The notes beneath the pieces are model-generated. The model was not told where the DNA came from. It saw only the letters and a program-made list of their open reading frames with translations, and did no database searches. A DNA stretch of 64,000 nt, from positions 15,253-79,252 of the forward strand of contig NW_004457278.1 in assembly GCF_000313135.1 (NCBI RefSeq). The letters are read 5' to 3'. The translations under genes and the position numbers were made by a program. The DNA comes from Acanthamoeba castellanii str. Neff. Lineage: Eukaryota; Discosea; Longamoebia; Acanthamoebidae. Every line of letters begins with the position of its first letter. Position 1 is the stretch's first letter. Positions 44,201 to 54,858 of this stretch are shown here, in pieces.

Positions 44201-46969
44201 GGCACGTGGTGCGGCTGGCCGAAGGTCCGATCGCCATCGACGGCCTCGCAGCCGACGACAAGCAGAAGAGTGCGAGGGGTGGCGAGGCGAATGTCGACCA
44301 ATCACCGCGAGTCCCGACACCCGCCCTGGACATGCGTCGACCGGTCGCCGTCACCGCCGCCGCCGCCATCCTCCACTCGTTCCCGCTGTCGTCTTCGTCT
44401 TCGTCTTCGCTGTCGCTTTCGTCTTCGTTTTGGATGGACGAGCCATTGGTTCTTTACCCGACCTACGCGTCGGATCGCTACTACCTCTTCTTCCGCCTGC
44501 GGGCCGACCTCACCCCGGCCTCGCCCTTCTGGGGCACCCGCATGCGCAACGTCGCCGCCGCCGCCGACAGCAGCAATGCCAACAATGCCAAAAATGACAA
44601 CGCCGCGGTCGACCGCCATGATCAGCTGCGGACCTTCGTGGACCACTACCGCGAGAAGTACGGGGTGGAGGTCGAGCCCGACCAGGCCCTGATCGAGGCC
44701 TGCTACCTGACCAACCCCAAGAACCTGCTCCGCCCGCCCCACCACGCGGTGACCCCCGACGGCAGCCCCGGGGCCGAGCGCAGGCCGAAGAAGGCGGTCC
44801 GGCAGACCACGCTGTTCCTGGTGCCGGAGCTGTGCCGGGTCCACCCGATCGCCGGCCGCTGGCTCATCGACGCGCTCAGCCTCCCGTCGATACTGTGGAA
44901 GACCGAGGCCCTGTTCCTCGTCGACGAGCTCGTGCAGCGCGCCGAAATCCCCATACGTGCGCACCTCTCTCCCCATCTGTGTCGTGGGTCGCGGGTGTGT
45001 CGCGCGCGTTATCTGACGTCGTGCGGTGTTGGTGATGTCGTTGCAGAACGCGAAGCCGATTTGGCCTGGATTGTGAAGGCCTTGACGTCACCCAGCTGCG
45101 ATGAACGTACGTTGACACCCGCAAACGCATAGAAGCGCGATCTTGTGTTTGTTGACGCGTGTACTTCGTCGACACGACACGACACGACACGACACGACAC
45201 GACACGACACGACACGACACGACACGACACGACACGACACGACACGACACGACACGACCAACGACACGACACGACCAACGACACGACACGACCAACGACA
45301 CGACACGACCAACGACACGACACGACCAACGACACGACACGACCAACGACACGACACGACCAACGACACGACACGACCAACGACACGACACGACCAACGA
45401 CACGACACGACCAACGACACGACACGACCAACGACACGACACGACCAACGACACGACCAACGACACGACCAACGACACGACCAACGACACGACACGACAC
45501 AACGACACGACCAACGACACACCGCAGCCTACAACTACGAAGTGCTCGAGACGTTGGGTGATTCATTCCTCAAGCTGGCGGTGAGCGCCCACCTCTTCAT
45601 GCAGCATCCACACGGCCAAGAGGGCCTGTACGCGCTATCTCTCTCGCGTGCGCGTGGGTGTGCGGTAGTGTGCGTGTGCGTGGCCTGCAACGCTAACGAG
45701 TGAGTGTTGCACTGCGTGCCATGGGGACGGTAGTCTGTCGACAAAGCGGTCGGAGATCGTGTGCAACCAAAGCCTCAGCGAGCTGGCGCTGAAGAATGAC
45801 CTCGACCGCTACCTGGCCATATCGACCTTCACCCTCCAACGCTTCCATCTGCCCGGCGTCCCCTCCTCTTCACCATCGCCTTCATCTTCATCGTCGCCAT
45901 CACCATCGTCATCGTCATCATCATCATCGTGGCTGAGGGAGGTGGCCGACAATGTGCTGGCCGACTGTGTGGAGGCGTTGATCGGGGCGTGCTTCGTCAT
46001 CGGCCAGACGCCGGCGGCCCTCCACTTCATGCGCTGGCTCGGTTTCGACCTGCGCGGGCTGGGCCTCCTCGCGCACTGGGGCGCCTCCCCCGATGGCCTC
46101 TCCAACACAACAGGCCAACAAGACCACATCACCAGTGGCAGGGCCTCCTTCAGCTCTGAAGTGTTTGGTACGTCGTGTGCGGTGTGCGGTGTCGTGTCGT
46201 GTGCGGGTGATGATGACACTTTGACTCTCTACACAGAGAAAATGGAGGCGGTGCTGGGGTACTCCTTCCGCAACCGGGTGTTGCTGCAGGAGGCCGTCAC
46301 CCACATGTCCTACACCATGGCCACCACCCGCTCCTACCAACGGTGCCCTGACCCCCCCCCACCAAGCGCACGACACACACACGATACCACTTGCGTGCGT
46401 GTGCTGACGACGCGGCGCTCCAGGCTGGAGTTCTTGGGCGATGCGGTGCTGGACTTCCTCGTCATGCGGCACATCTACGGCGCCCTGCAGGCCGCGGCTG
46501 ATGCGGCCGAGCTCACGCCGGCCCGGCTCTCGGATCTGCGGGCGCGGATGACCAACAATGAGCTCTTCGCGCGCATCACCATCGACCACGGCCTCCACGC
46601 CTTCCTGTCCCAGGCCTCCCCGACCCTCTTCCATAGCATCAACCGCTACAGCGCAACACTTCACCCGAAGCAGCAGCAGCAGCAGCAACACAACGACCAG
46701 CTGTCGCCTCCGGCCCCAAAGAAGTCCAAAAGCGGCGCCAAGGTACTGCACCACACAACCTCGTTCTCTTGTGTGGTGATGGTGGTGATGGTGGTGATGT
46801 GTGGCAGGTTCCGGCGCCCAAGGTGTTGGGCGACTTGTTCGAAGCGCTGACGGGAGCCGTGTTCGTGGACTGCGGCGGGGACCTGGAGCTCACGTGGCGC
46901 GTCCTCCAGCCCTTCCTCGCACCTCACCTTGCCCAGCTGCACCTGCCCCTGCCTGACTCATCGTCGTGA
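40302..46969 (+). CDS. dicer: Dicer (helicase plus two RNase III domains)
   Basis: Fourteen exons (40302-40695, 40827-41149, 41311-41999, 42086-42186, 42311-42447, 42558-42657, 42744-43601, 43670-44956, 45047-45106, 45528-45627, 45734-46167, 46237-46342, 46424-46742, 46808-46969) give about 1689 aa. It would cut double-stranded RNA into small RNAs. The helicase has VPTGDGKTF (motif I), FDECHH (II), GMTASP (III) and [10 protein letters not shown] (VI). Next come a Dicer-dimerisation-like region ([18 protein letters not shown]) and a platform/PAZ-type stretch with [17 protein letters not shown] and [20 protein letters not shown] itself is not clear. RNase IIIa has [13 protein letters not shown] and [14 protein letters not shown]; IIIb has [14 protein letters not shown] and [16 protein letters not shown], so both sites keep their acidic residues. 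There is no dsRNA-binding domain at the C-terminus. Poly-Ser runs lie in the helicase and RNase IIIa. The exon 7 donor (43601) is the least certain. Confidence 0.93.
41239..41293 (+). repeat. (CA)n dinucleotide repeat, about 27 copies
   Basis: Pure CA run in intron 2 of the Dicer gene, ending just before the ACAG acceptor of exon 3. Confidence 0.95.
45171..45527 (+). repeat. GACAC pentamer array passing into a 17-nt and 12-nt higher-order repeat
   Basis: Fills nearly all of Dicer intron 9 (45107-45527). About 17 tandem GACAC units (to about 45256) are followed by about 11 copies of the 17-mer GACCAACGACACGACAC and then 12-mers GACCAACGACAC, up to the ACCGCAG acceptor. It keeps all six frames largely open (Arg-His-Asp-Thr-Thr strings, and Val-Val-Ser-Cys-Arg on the other strand), which are not genes. 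Confidence 0.95.
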
Positions 46970-47255
46970 TCATGACTGGTGGGCTGTACGACGACGCGTT
47001 TATGCGCAACCCTTTGCATGGCCCGTGCAACCCAGCTACGAAAGAAGCTGTAACACAGGAGAGAAGGTGATAATGGTGGGTAGTGGTGATGTTCATAAGA
47101 AGAATAATAATAAATACAAAGGGAACAAAGAAGCAAAAAAAAACAAGCGGCGACGGGAAGAGAGTGCAGAGAAGGCTTCTTCTGCTCTGCACTCTCTTCC
47201 CACCGGCGTGTGTGTGTAGGTGGCGTGAGATGAACTCGAAAGAAATGGCGCTTGC

Positions 47256-47914
47256 TTAGAGCACGTAGTGCTTGCCGACAAGCTGGTGGCACGAAGGGCA
47301 GTGGTGCTGAGAGAAGAGAAAACGAAGTGCCGGCACGCGGGTGAGTACTAAAAAGAGAATGGCGTTGCGAGATGAAGATGATGAATAATAAATGAAATGG
47401 CATGGTTGGTTTTTGGAATTTGATGCAGGTTGGCGTACCTCGACGTCCTTGCACTGGTCGACGAAGAAGGGGATGAGGCAGCAACCGGCCCACAGACCGA
47501 CAAAGCAGCAGAGGCCAGCCGACGCGTAGGTGGCCATGCCGGGCGTGTACTCGGTGGTGGTCACACCCTGCACACCGCACCACTGGCAGACGTGGTTCTC
47601 GGGGCTAAGGCGAGAAAGAAAAAGAGATGAGAGAATTAAAAAGTTAGAATTTCCGAAAAATCGCAGGAAAAGGGAGATGAACCGTACATTTCGGTCCACT
47701 TCTTGTTGATCATGACGACCTGGGGTCCGGGTCCCTGCTGATAGGTCTGCTGAGGCGCGCCGGGGTAGGCCGCGGGAACTTCATGGTGGTGGTGATGATG
47801 AGCCGGGGGCGGCGAGTTGTAGATGGGCTGACCGTAGGACTGCTGCTGCTGGCCGAGAAGGGCCTGCTGATCCACGGGGATCTGGGAAGCTTCGGCGGGA
47901 TACTTGTCAGCCAT
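47256..47914 (-). CDS. LITAF: LITAF-domain zinc-binding membrane-associated protein
   Basis: Three exons on the minus strand (47914-47688, 47604-47439, 47306-47256) encode 147 aa. The N-terminal half is Pro/Gln/His-rich and disordered, with a His6 run and PPPAH-type motifs. The C-terminal half is a LITAF domain: a CxxC knuckle in HVCQWCGVQG, a hydrophobic insert (ASAGLCCFVGLWAGCCLIPF) and the second CxxC in HHCPSCHQLVGKH. In animals LITAF/CDIP proteins sit on late endosome and lysosome membranes and aid sorting. The endosomal role here is inferred. The size and order are typical. Confidence 0.88.
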
Positions 47915-48109
47915 TGATGATGAGATTTGCTGTGTTGCGCGGATGATGCTGGCGTACGAGAATGTTATTTGTCCTCACAAACGGAAAGAGAAAGCGAAGG
48001 TCCGACCCACCATACGGAAAGTGCGCTAACCACTTCATTTAGCAATCGGAGAAGAAACAATGTATGGCATGCCGCAAATTTAATTTATGAAACCATTAAA
48101 TAAAAAGAT

Positions 48110-48191
48110 TGAACGGAGTGGGATTTGAACCCACGCATCCGAAGATAACAGTGCCTTAAACTGTCGCCTTAGACCGCTCGGCCATCCGTCC
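48110..48191 (-). tRNA. tRNA-Leu (anticodon AAG), copy 4
   Basis: Same 82-nt body as the other three, minus strand, followed on the coding strand by ATCTTTTTATTT (terminator). It sits between the divergent LITAF and XPC genes. Confidence 0.95.
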
Positions 48192-48228
48192 CGTTAACAA
48201 TTTAAATCCTCCCATTATCTACGCTACA
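48192..48228 (-). promoter_or_regulatory. Conserved 5' flank of tRNA-Leu copy 4
   Basis: The coding strand reads TGTAGCGTAGATAATGGGAG, then GATTTAAATTGTTAACGG, a diverged version of the copy 2 and 3 flank. A second partial CCCGTTAAAAATTC lies just beyond (48232-48245), like a repeated tRNA edge. Confidence 0.5.
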
Positions 48229-48343
48229 CGTCCCGTTAAAAATTCAAAATAAATGTGGTGGAAATCACCCTGGGGTGGGAAGGGAAATATGGAAAAGCAA
48301 TAACTTCTTGTAAGTTTTTCGCCATTTGTGCTTGCTGGGAGGG

Positions 48344-51300
48344 ATGGAAGATGAAGGGGAGCGCAAGATCTGCGCCGAGGGAGATGCGGAGCACAGCACA
48401 GAAGAGGATCGCACTGCGCAGCTCTCCAAGCAGATCTTGGCCCAGTTTGGGTTTGCGCAGGCGCAGCCCAAGAAGATGAGAGGAATCGAAAAGAAGGAAA
48501 AAGGCAGGGCGAGTCAGGGAAGAGCCCGAGGAGCGGCCAACAGTGGCAGCGTGGTGGCAGTCGCCCGTAAGGGTACCACCACTACTGCCAGTGGTATCAC
48601 GGCCGCACGCAGGAAGAAACGAAAATCGACGGAAGATGATGCAGATGATCTCCTGGTGGCGCCGCAAGGCATCATCAAAGATGACCTGGAAGAAGATGAA
48701 GGCCTCATGTGGGAAGGTTCGTAGCTAGGCACATGACTATGATTTTTTTAGTACTTGATCCTGTACCTTACGCGACACAGTGATTCCTCTACACGTGTGC
48801 AGAGGTGGAATTCGAGCAGCCGCGCAGCAGCGAGAGCGAGGGGCGCAATGATAGCACAGCTGACGACGATGCCGAGGATCAAGGCGACGACAACGACGAT
48901 GGTGACGACGATGTCTTCCTCGTTCCAGCCCAACGTATGCGCCCAGCCAGAGTTGTTGTGTGAGTTGGCCCTGACCACCAGTTTTCTTGCGGCAGCGGCC
49001 ACGAAGAGCAGCGCCAAGGCGCAGCGGAAGCTCAAAGCGGTGGGACCAAAGCAGGAGAGCAAGAGTGCAGACCCTGTCGCACTCAGCACCGACCTCCAGT
49101 GCGCCTTGCCGCCCATCACCACCGCCCTTCACGAATGATCACTCAAACCTGATGTGTCGTGTGTGTCGTGTGTCGTGTGTGTGTTGCGTGTGTGTCGTGC
49201 GTGTCATATGTGTGTCGTGTGTTTGTGTCGTGTGTTGTGTGCGTCGTGTGTGGATCGCAGGAACCTGATCATGAAAGGAAAGCAGAAGCGAAAACGGAAT
49301 GAGAACAAGAAGGATAAAAAGGAGCAGACGTCGAGACAGCAGCAAGCGGAAAAGCGGCAGCGCAAGGAAAAGCAGCAGATGGCCGTGGAGGTGCATAAGA
49401 CGCACCTCCTGTGCCTGCTCGCGCACCACTACCACACCAACACGCAGCTCGAGGATGAACTTCTCCAGGTACGATCGTGTGTCGTGCGTGTGCTACGCGC
49501 GATCATGCTCAACACACGACACACCACACACAGTCGACTCTGCTTTCGCTGGTGCCGTCAGATCTGTGGATTCTGCACCCCAACGTGGGCCACGAGCCCG
49601 ATCTGAAGAAGCGGCTGCGCGAGCTGATGAAGTGGTTCCGCGACACGTTCGAGATCGACAACACCGGCTCAGGTGAGGAGCGAGCCTGCGAAGAAGAGGA
49701 GGCCGCAGCGCTCGAGAAGAAGGGCGCCGCCGAGTGGAAGAAGGAGGCCCAGGAGAGCAGGTTCAGTGTGCTGCCCGACCGGTTGATGCGCGTCATCGAA
49801 CAGAAGAAGGGCACTCCCACACAAATCGCACAGGTACGACACGACACGACCAATGACACGACACGACCAACGGCACGACCAACGACACAGCCATTCGCTA
49901 ATTACCACGGTCTCAGCTCTTTGTGTCGCTGTGCCGCACTCTATCGTTGACGACGCGCTACGTGGCTGTACTCGACCCGATCACGTTCAAGACGGCCACC
50001 CCCAGGAAGCCTCCGCAACGGCCCGCAGCGTCCTCCAAAGGTATAACTCCCCAACCCCCCCCCTCTCTGTGGCATTCCAGGTGACACGACACACACGACA
50101 CACACCGCACACACGACACCTGCTGACTTGTGCGTGCGATGTGGACACAGGCAAGTCGCAGTCCAGCAAATCGCTTTTCGACGAAGACGAAGGCAAAGAC
50201 GAGGAGCAAGGATCCGGCAGCAAGGGCAAGCGAAAGCGAAAGCAGGCACCAGCGCCGAGAAAGCGGCAGTCGCCAGCAAAGAAAGAAGAGGTCGGCGGAG
50301 AAGGGAACGAGGGGGACGAAGCGGAAGACGACTTCCTGACGCTCGTGCCCTCGCTCATGCCCCGCTTCGCCTATTCGCCGGATGACAGCGACGCCAAGTC
50401 ACGGGCCACCACCAGCACGTCTGCGGGCACCTCGCCGTCGGCCGCGGCGGGCGCTGCCGGCGGGCTGACGCCATCGCCGTCCAAGAAGCCACGACGCACC
50501 ACCCCGACCACCACGCCCTCTCCCTTGACCTCGCCCCCTCAATCGACATCGACCACGCCCACCAAGAAGAGGTGCGCCGCCTGGTCGAGCTCTGCTGCGC
50601 TGTGTTTGCTTGGCTGACGTCGTGTCACACGACGACAACATCGCTCATCGGTTTCCATCGAAAACGCGCAGGCTCCAGGGTGGCATTCCGAGGGACATGC
50701 CCTCGTTGTGGGCCGAGATCTACTACCCACGCGAGACGCGGTGGATTCGTACGTTGTTACACAGCAACCAATTTCATGCTATGCAACGACCACCTGACTT
50801 TGACTCTACTTTCCTGCCCCCCTCCCCTTGTGACCAACCAGATGTCGACATTGTGCGTAATGCGGTTGATCAGCCGCAGTACTACGAGGAGACCTACCCG
50901 TCCATTCAGCTCGCCTACGTCGCCTCATTGGCTGGTACGCGGTAGCCCCTCGCTTTCGATCGAAAGCATGGAGTGACCAACACCGTTGTGTGTGCCGTGT
51001 GTGCACAGAGGGTTCGTTGAGCGTGCGTGACGTCACGCGGCGGTACACGTCCCGCTGGTCCGAAGTCACCCAGCGGAGGATACCCGAGCCGGACTGGTGG
51101 CACCAAACCCTCTCCGTCATCTCCCGCCCCACCGAAGCCATGCTCGTACGTCGTTGGTCGTGTGCGTGTGCGGTGGTGCGTGTGCGGCGGTGCGTGTGCG
51201 TGTGTGGTGGGTGTCATTCTGACCCATCGATGGCGCCAGGATCAAAACTCGTACGACGAGTCGGAGCAGAAGGGGCGGGAGCTGACCGAGCAGATGCCCA

Positions 51301-52995
51301 CCACGCTGCCGGCCTTCAAGACGCATCCGCTGTACTGCCTGGAGCGGTTCGTCCACAAGTACGAGGCGCTCTACCCCCGCGGACCCGTGCTGGGCGAGTT
51401 CAAAGGCCAGCCCATCTACCCGCGCTCCTGCGTACGCAAGGTAGGCCACACCACACCACACCACACCACACGCACGGAATGCATGACACGCACGACATAA
51501 TTGGGATTCCTTGCGTTTCGTTTTGTTTCGGTTTGTGTTTGTTTTGCAGTTGCACACGAAGGACAAGTGGATACAAAAGGCGCGGGCGGTGCGCGAGGAC
51601 GAGGTACCGATCAAGCGGGTGCGGAAGATCATCAAAAAGAAGAAGACAAAGAAGGGAAACGGCCGGGAAGAACAAGAAGAAGCGGAGGAGCAAGCGAGCC
51701 AGTCCCTCTTCAACGACGACGACGAAGAAGGTGTCGAAGAGGACCCTAACGTGCCGCCCGAGGAACGCGACCCCATCACCTCGGTACCGCCACACTGCGC
51801 GTTCACTCAGTCTTCCTCCTCCAATCGCTCACCACCTTTGCCGCACGTGCGTGTGCGTGTGTGTTGTGTGTCGTGTGTGTCGTGTGTGTGTGTGCGTGTG
51901 TGAATTATTAAAGCAGAAGAAGAGGAAAGGGAAGGGGAAGGCCGATGAGGACGACCCCGACAACTACGTGGATCTGTACGGCAAGTGGCAGACCGAGGAC
52001 TACGTCCCGCCCATGGCACTCGACGTGCGCCAGCCTTTCATTCACCCCCCCCCTCCTCGCACGTGCGTTTACTGAACTCAGACTTCGATGTGCCACACAT
52101 TCCGCGGCAATCGCAGGGTGTGGTCCCCAAGAACGAGTTTGGCAACATTTACCTCTTCAAGTCCTCCATGCTGCCCGTCGGCGCGGCCCATGTCAAATGT
52201 ACGCCATGCCACCACCACCTCGAGCACCACATATACGACACGACACGACACGACACGACACGACACGACACGACACGACACCACGCATACGGTGCGTGTG
52301 CCGCGTCATAACACGCATCGCGTTGCCACGTGCACCCAGATCCCAATGCGTGTACGATCGCGAGGAGGATAAATGTGGACTGCGCGCCGGCGATGGTCGG
52401 GTGGCGCTGGGCCGGCGCCCGGTCCGTCCCCGAAATCGAGGGCATCGTCGTCTGTGAGGAGTACGCCAGTCTGATCGAAGAGGTGCGCCCTTCTCCATCT
52501 GACACGCGCACGCACACGCGCACGCGCACGCGCATGCACACGCACACGCACACGACGCGACACACGCCAACACGAGACTCACATGAGGTGGTCAGCTGTG
52601 TCAAGAGGAGCTGGAGAGGAAATTCCAGGCGGAGTTGGAGAAGCGGCGCAAGGCTGTGGCCGAGCGGTGGAAGCGGATGGCCAAGAAGCTCATCGTCAAG
52701 CAGCACCTGCGCGACAAGTACGAAGCAGCAGCAGCAGCAGCAGGTGTTGCTCGACGTGACGCAAAGCAGCGGCGAGGAGGAAGAGAAGGCGAAAGCGAAT
52801 GAAAAGAAAGAGGAGAGAGAGAAGAAGGAGCTGACGATCACGGTCGACAAGGCGCAGCTGGAGAGCCGACGCCGCGGGGTGGAGCTTAACCACACCCACA
52901 AGTTCGGGGAGGAGCGGTGCGTCGACCCCGACGAAGACCTCTGGGAGAAGACCTGCAGCCAGTGCGGCTTCGTCCTCGCCTTTGAGAAGATGTAG
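48344..52995 (+). CDS. XPC: XPC/Rad4 DNA damage recognition protein
   Basis: About sixteen exons, first 48344-48716, then 48803-48934, 48995-49098, 49261-49468, 49534-49833, 49917-50040, 50151-50571, 50672-50748, 50842-50934, 51009-51145, 51240-51440, 51550-51783, 51917-about 52024, about 52080-52198, 52340-52482, 52596-52995; roughly 900 aa. It finds helix-distorting lesions and starts global-genome nucleotide excision repair. Disordered acidic and Lys-rich N-terminal parts surround a transglutaminase-like fold (LCLLAHHYHTNTQLEDE; LFVSLCRTLSLTTRYVAVL; MPSLWAEIYYPRETRWI), followed by the beta-hairpin domains (LPAFKTHPLYCLERFVHKYE; VLGEFKGQPIYPRSCVRKL; VPKNEFGNIYLFKSSMLPVG; VGWRWAGARSVPEIEGIVV). 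The end KTCSQCGFVLAFEKM is the usual CxxC tail. Two joints are unsolved: the exon 13/14 border near 52024-52080 and a frame change at the CAG run near 52720-52745. Confidence 0.88.
49153..49258 (+). repeat. GTGTCGTGTGTGTCG-type array
   Basis: Occupies most of XPC intron 3 (49099-49260). It is complementary in sense to the CGACAC arrays in XPC introns near 49834-49895 and at 52235-52281. Confidence 0.85.
52235..52281 (+). repeat. CGACA pentamer array, about 9 copies
   Basis: Perfect CGACA repeats in the XPC intron between 52199 and 52339, the same motif as in the large Dicer intron array. Confidence 0.9.
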
Positions 52996-53133
52996 CGACC
53001 CCGCGGCCCAGTTGCCGACGTCAAGCGCGAGAAGGCCGATGACGACCACCGCACACGCCACACGACATGCCGCAACAATTTACAGTTTTTATGGATCAAC
53101 AAAAATAATAACAGATCATCTCGGCGCTGGTCG

Positions 53134-54762
53134 CTACGCGCCTCCTTTGTTGGTACTCTTCTCGGCGGCGTGGTGGTCGGGACGAAAGTCGAACACCATG
53201 TCGCCCAGCCCGCCGAAGCCTTTCATCACGATCTTGTCGTCGTACACGTCCATCCGGCTGAACGCGTTCGTTCCCGGCTCACACTCGACCTGTACTCGTC
53301 GCGCAACCACCCACGTTCAGCAAAACTCGCCACGCACGCACCACCGCACACGCACACAAACAAACAAAAAAAAGCGAGTTGAGAGCGGAGAGGAGCAACT
53401 GAAGGCTCACATACCACGCCGGGGAAGATGTAGTGGTGCACGTGGTGATTCCGATAGCCACCGGCGTGGTCGTGGCCAGCCAAGACCACCTTCACGCAGT
53501 TGAACTTCTTCATGAGGGCCATCACCTGTTTTTGTTGGTGTGACGCCACCCGTCAGCAGATGCGCGCGTGGTGTGCATTGTGCGTTGTGCGTTGTGCGTT
53601 GTGCGTGGGTAAATGTATGACGATCACCTCTTCATAGTTCCAGATGACGGCGTAGGCTGTTTGGTCGTGGGGACAGAGCGGAACGTGCGTGCAGATCACG
53701 ACCCGTTGCTCCTTGGCCGTCGCGTCCTCCAGCACCTTCTCCAGCCACTCCATCTGCTCATCACCCAGCGCTGCACGACACGCGACAAGCGACAGACACG
53801 ACACATCCATGAGCACACGTGTGCATGCGTGCGTCGTGTGTGTGCGGCGCACACACCTCCATTGAAGGCGACATAGCGTCGTCGATAGCCGCGCAGGCCC
53901 ACGGGCGAGTTCATGTCGGCGTTGGGGTTGTGCTGCTTGAGTATGCGCTCGGCCGCGGCGCGGCGCGGGTGTCCCTCGGGCCAGCCCATGATGCTGATGT
54001 CGTAGGGGTCGACCATGACGAACCGGAAGCGCTCGTGCGGCGCAAAGTCGTAGTAGGCCGGCACGTCGGCGGCCAGGCCCAGCTTGGGGTGGAGCTGCGC
54101 CCGGGAGAGGTTGTACAGGCAGTGGTTGCCCAGCAGGTGGTACACCGGACCCTGGAATTCCCGAAATACCTGCAGCACGCAGTCCAACTGGTCCTGCAGC
54201 CACGCCCCCAACACCATGGGTTGCCGTGTTGTGTGTCGTGTGTCGCGTGTGTCGCATGTGTCGTATGTGTCGTGTGTGTGTCGTGTCGTGTGTGTGCCGT
54301 GTGTGCCGTGCCATGTGTGTCATCGTCGTGAGCTGGTGAATGAGAAGGCACAACATATGCTATCGTCGGGGGCACCCACGAACCAGGGTGTTGTGCTTGG
54401 CAAAGCCATCGATGATGTCGCCGAGGTTGATCACGAACGAGATGGCGTTCTCTTCCTCTTCGTTCATGCCGTTCCACGTTTGAATTGCCTGGGGACACAC
54501 CACCACAGCACGACACACACACACACGACCACCAAAGCAGGTTCACGTAAACACTCGAGCCGAGTACTACCCTGCCCCGGGGCGAGGGGTGTAAGGCCGG
54601 CACCTGGCGTAGTGCGTGCAGGGCGTGGCGGTAGTAGCGCTTGACTCCATGAAACGACTGTCCGTCGTCAATGTCGGCATACTGCACATCGCTAATGACC
54701 CCAAACGAAAACAGGGGCTTGGGGTTGCTCTCAAGTGGAGGGCCAGCCGCTCCTTCTTCCAT
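53134..54762 (-). CDS. ADPRM: Manganese-dependent ADP-ribose/CDP-alcohol diphosphatase (ADPRibase-Mn)
   Basis: Minus-strand gene of about six exons, from the ATG at 54762 ([13 protein letters not shown]) to the stop at 53134. It belongs to the metallophosphoesterase superfamily and would hydrolyse ADP-ribose, CDP-choline and similar compounds with Mn. The dinuclear-metal motifs appear in order: [48 protein letters not shown] and [26 protein letters not shown] after the first motif is characteristic of ADPRM. Length and motif spacing are normal. No signal peptide, so it is likely cytosolic. It is tail to tail with XPC, about 140 bp apart. Confidence 0.92.
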
Positions 54763-54858
54763 CTTCTCTTTTGATTAATGGGCGATTCTGCTTCTCTAAG
54801 ATCATGATTCACAGCTTTTTTTCATCGCAAGTTCACAGAAAAATATTAAAAAAGAATT

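Noticed and set aside
45171..45527. Possible CRISPR array
   Set aside because: Units are 5, 12 and 17 nt with no unique spacers; this is a eukaryotic intronic satellite.
44876..45703. Overlapping frames of Arg-His-Asp-Thr-Thr or Val-Val-Ser-Cys-Arg repeats
   Set aside because: They come from the GACAC/17-mer array in Dicer intron 9 and have no start, domain or codon bias of their own.
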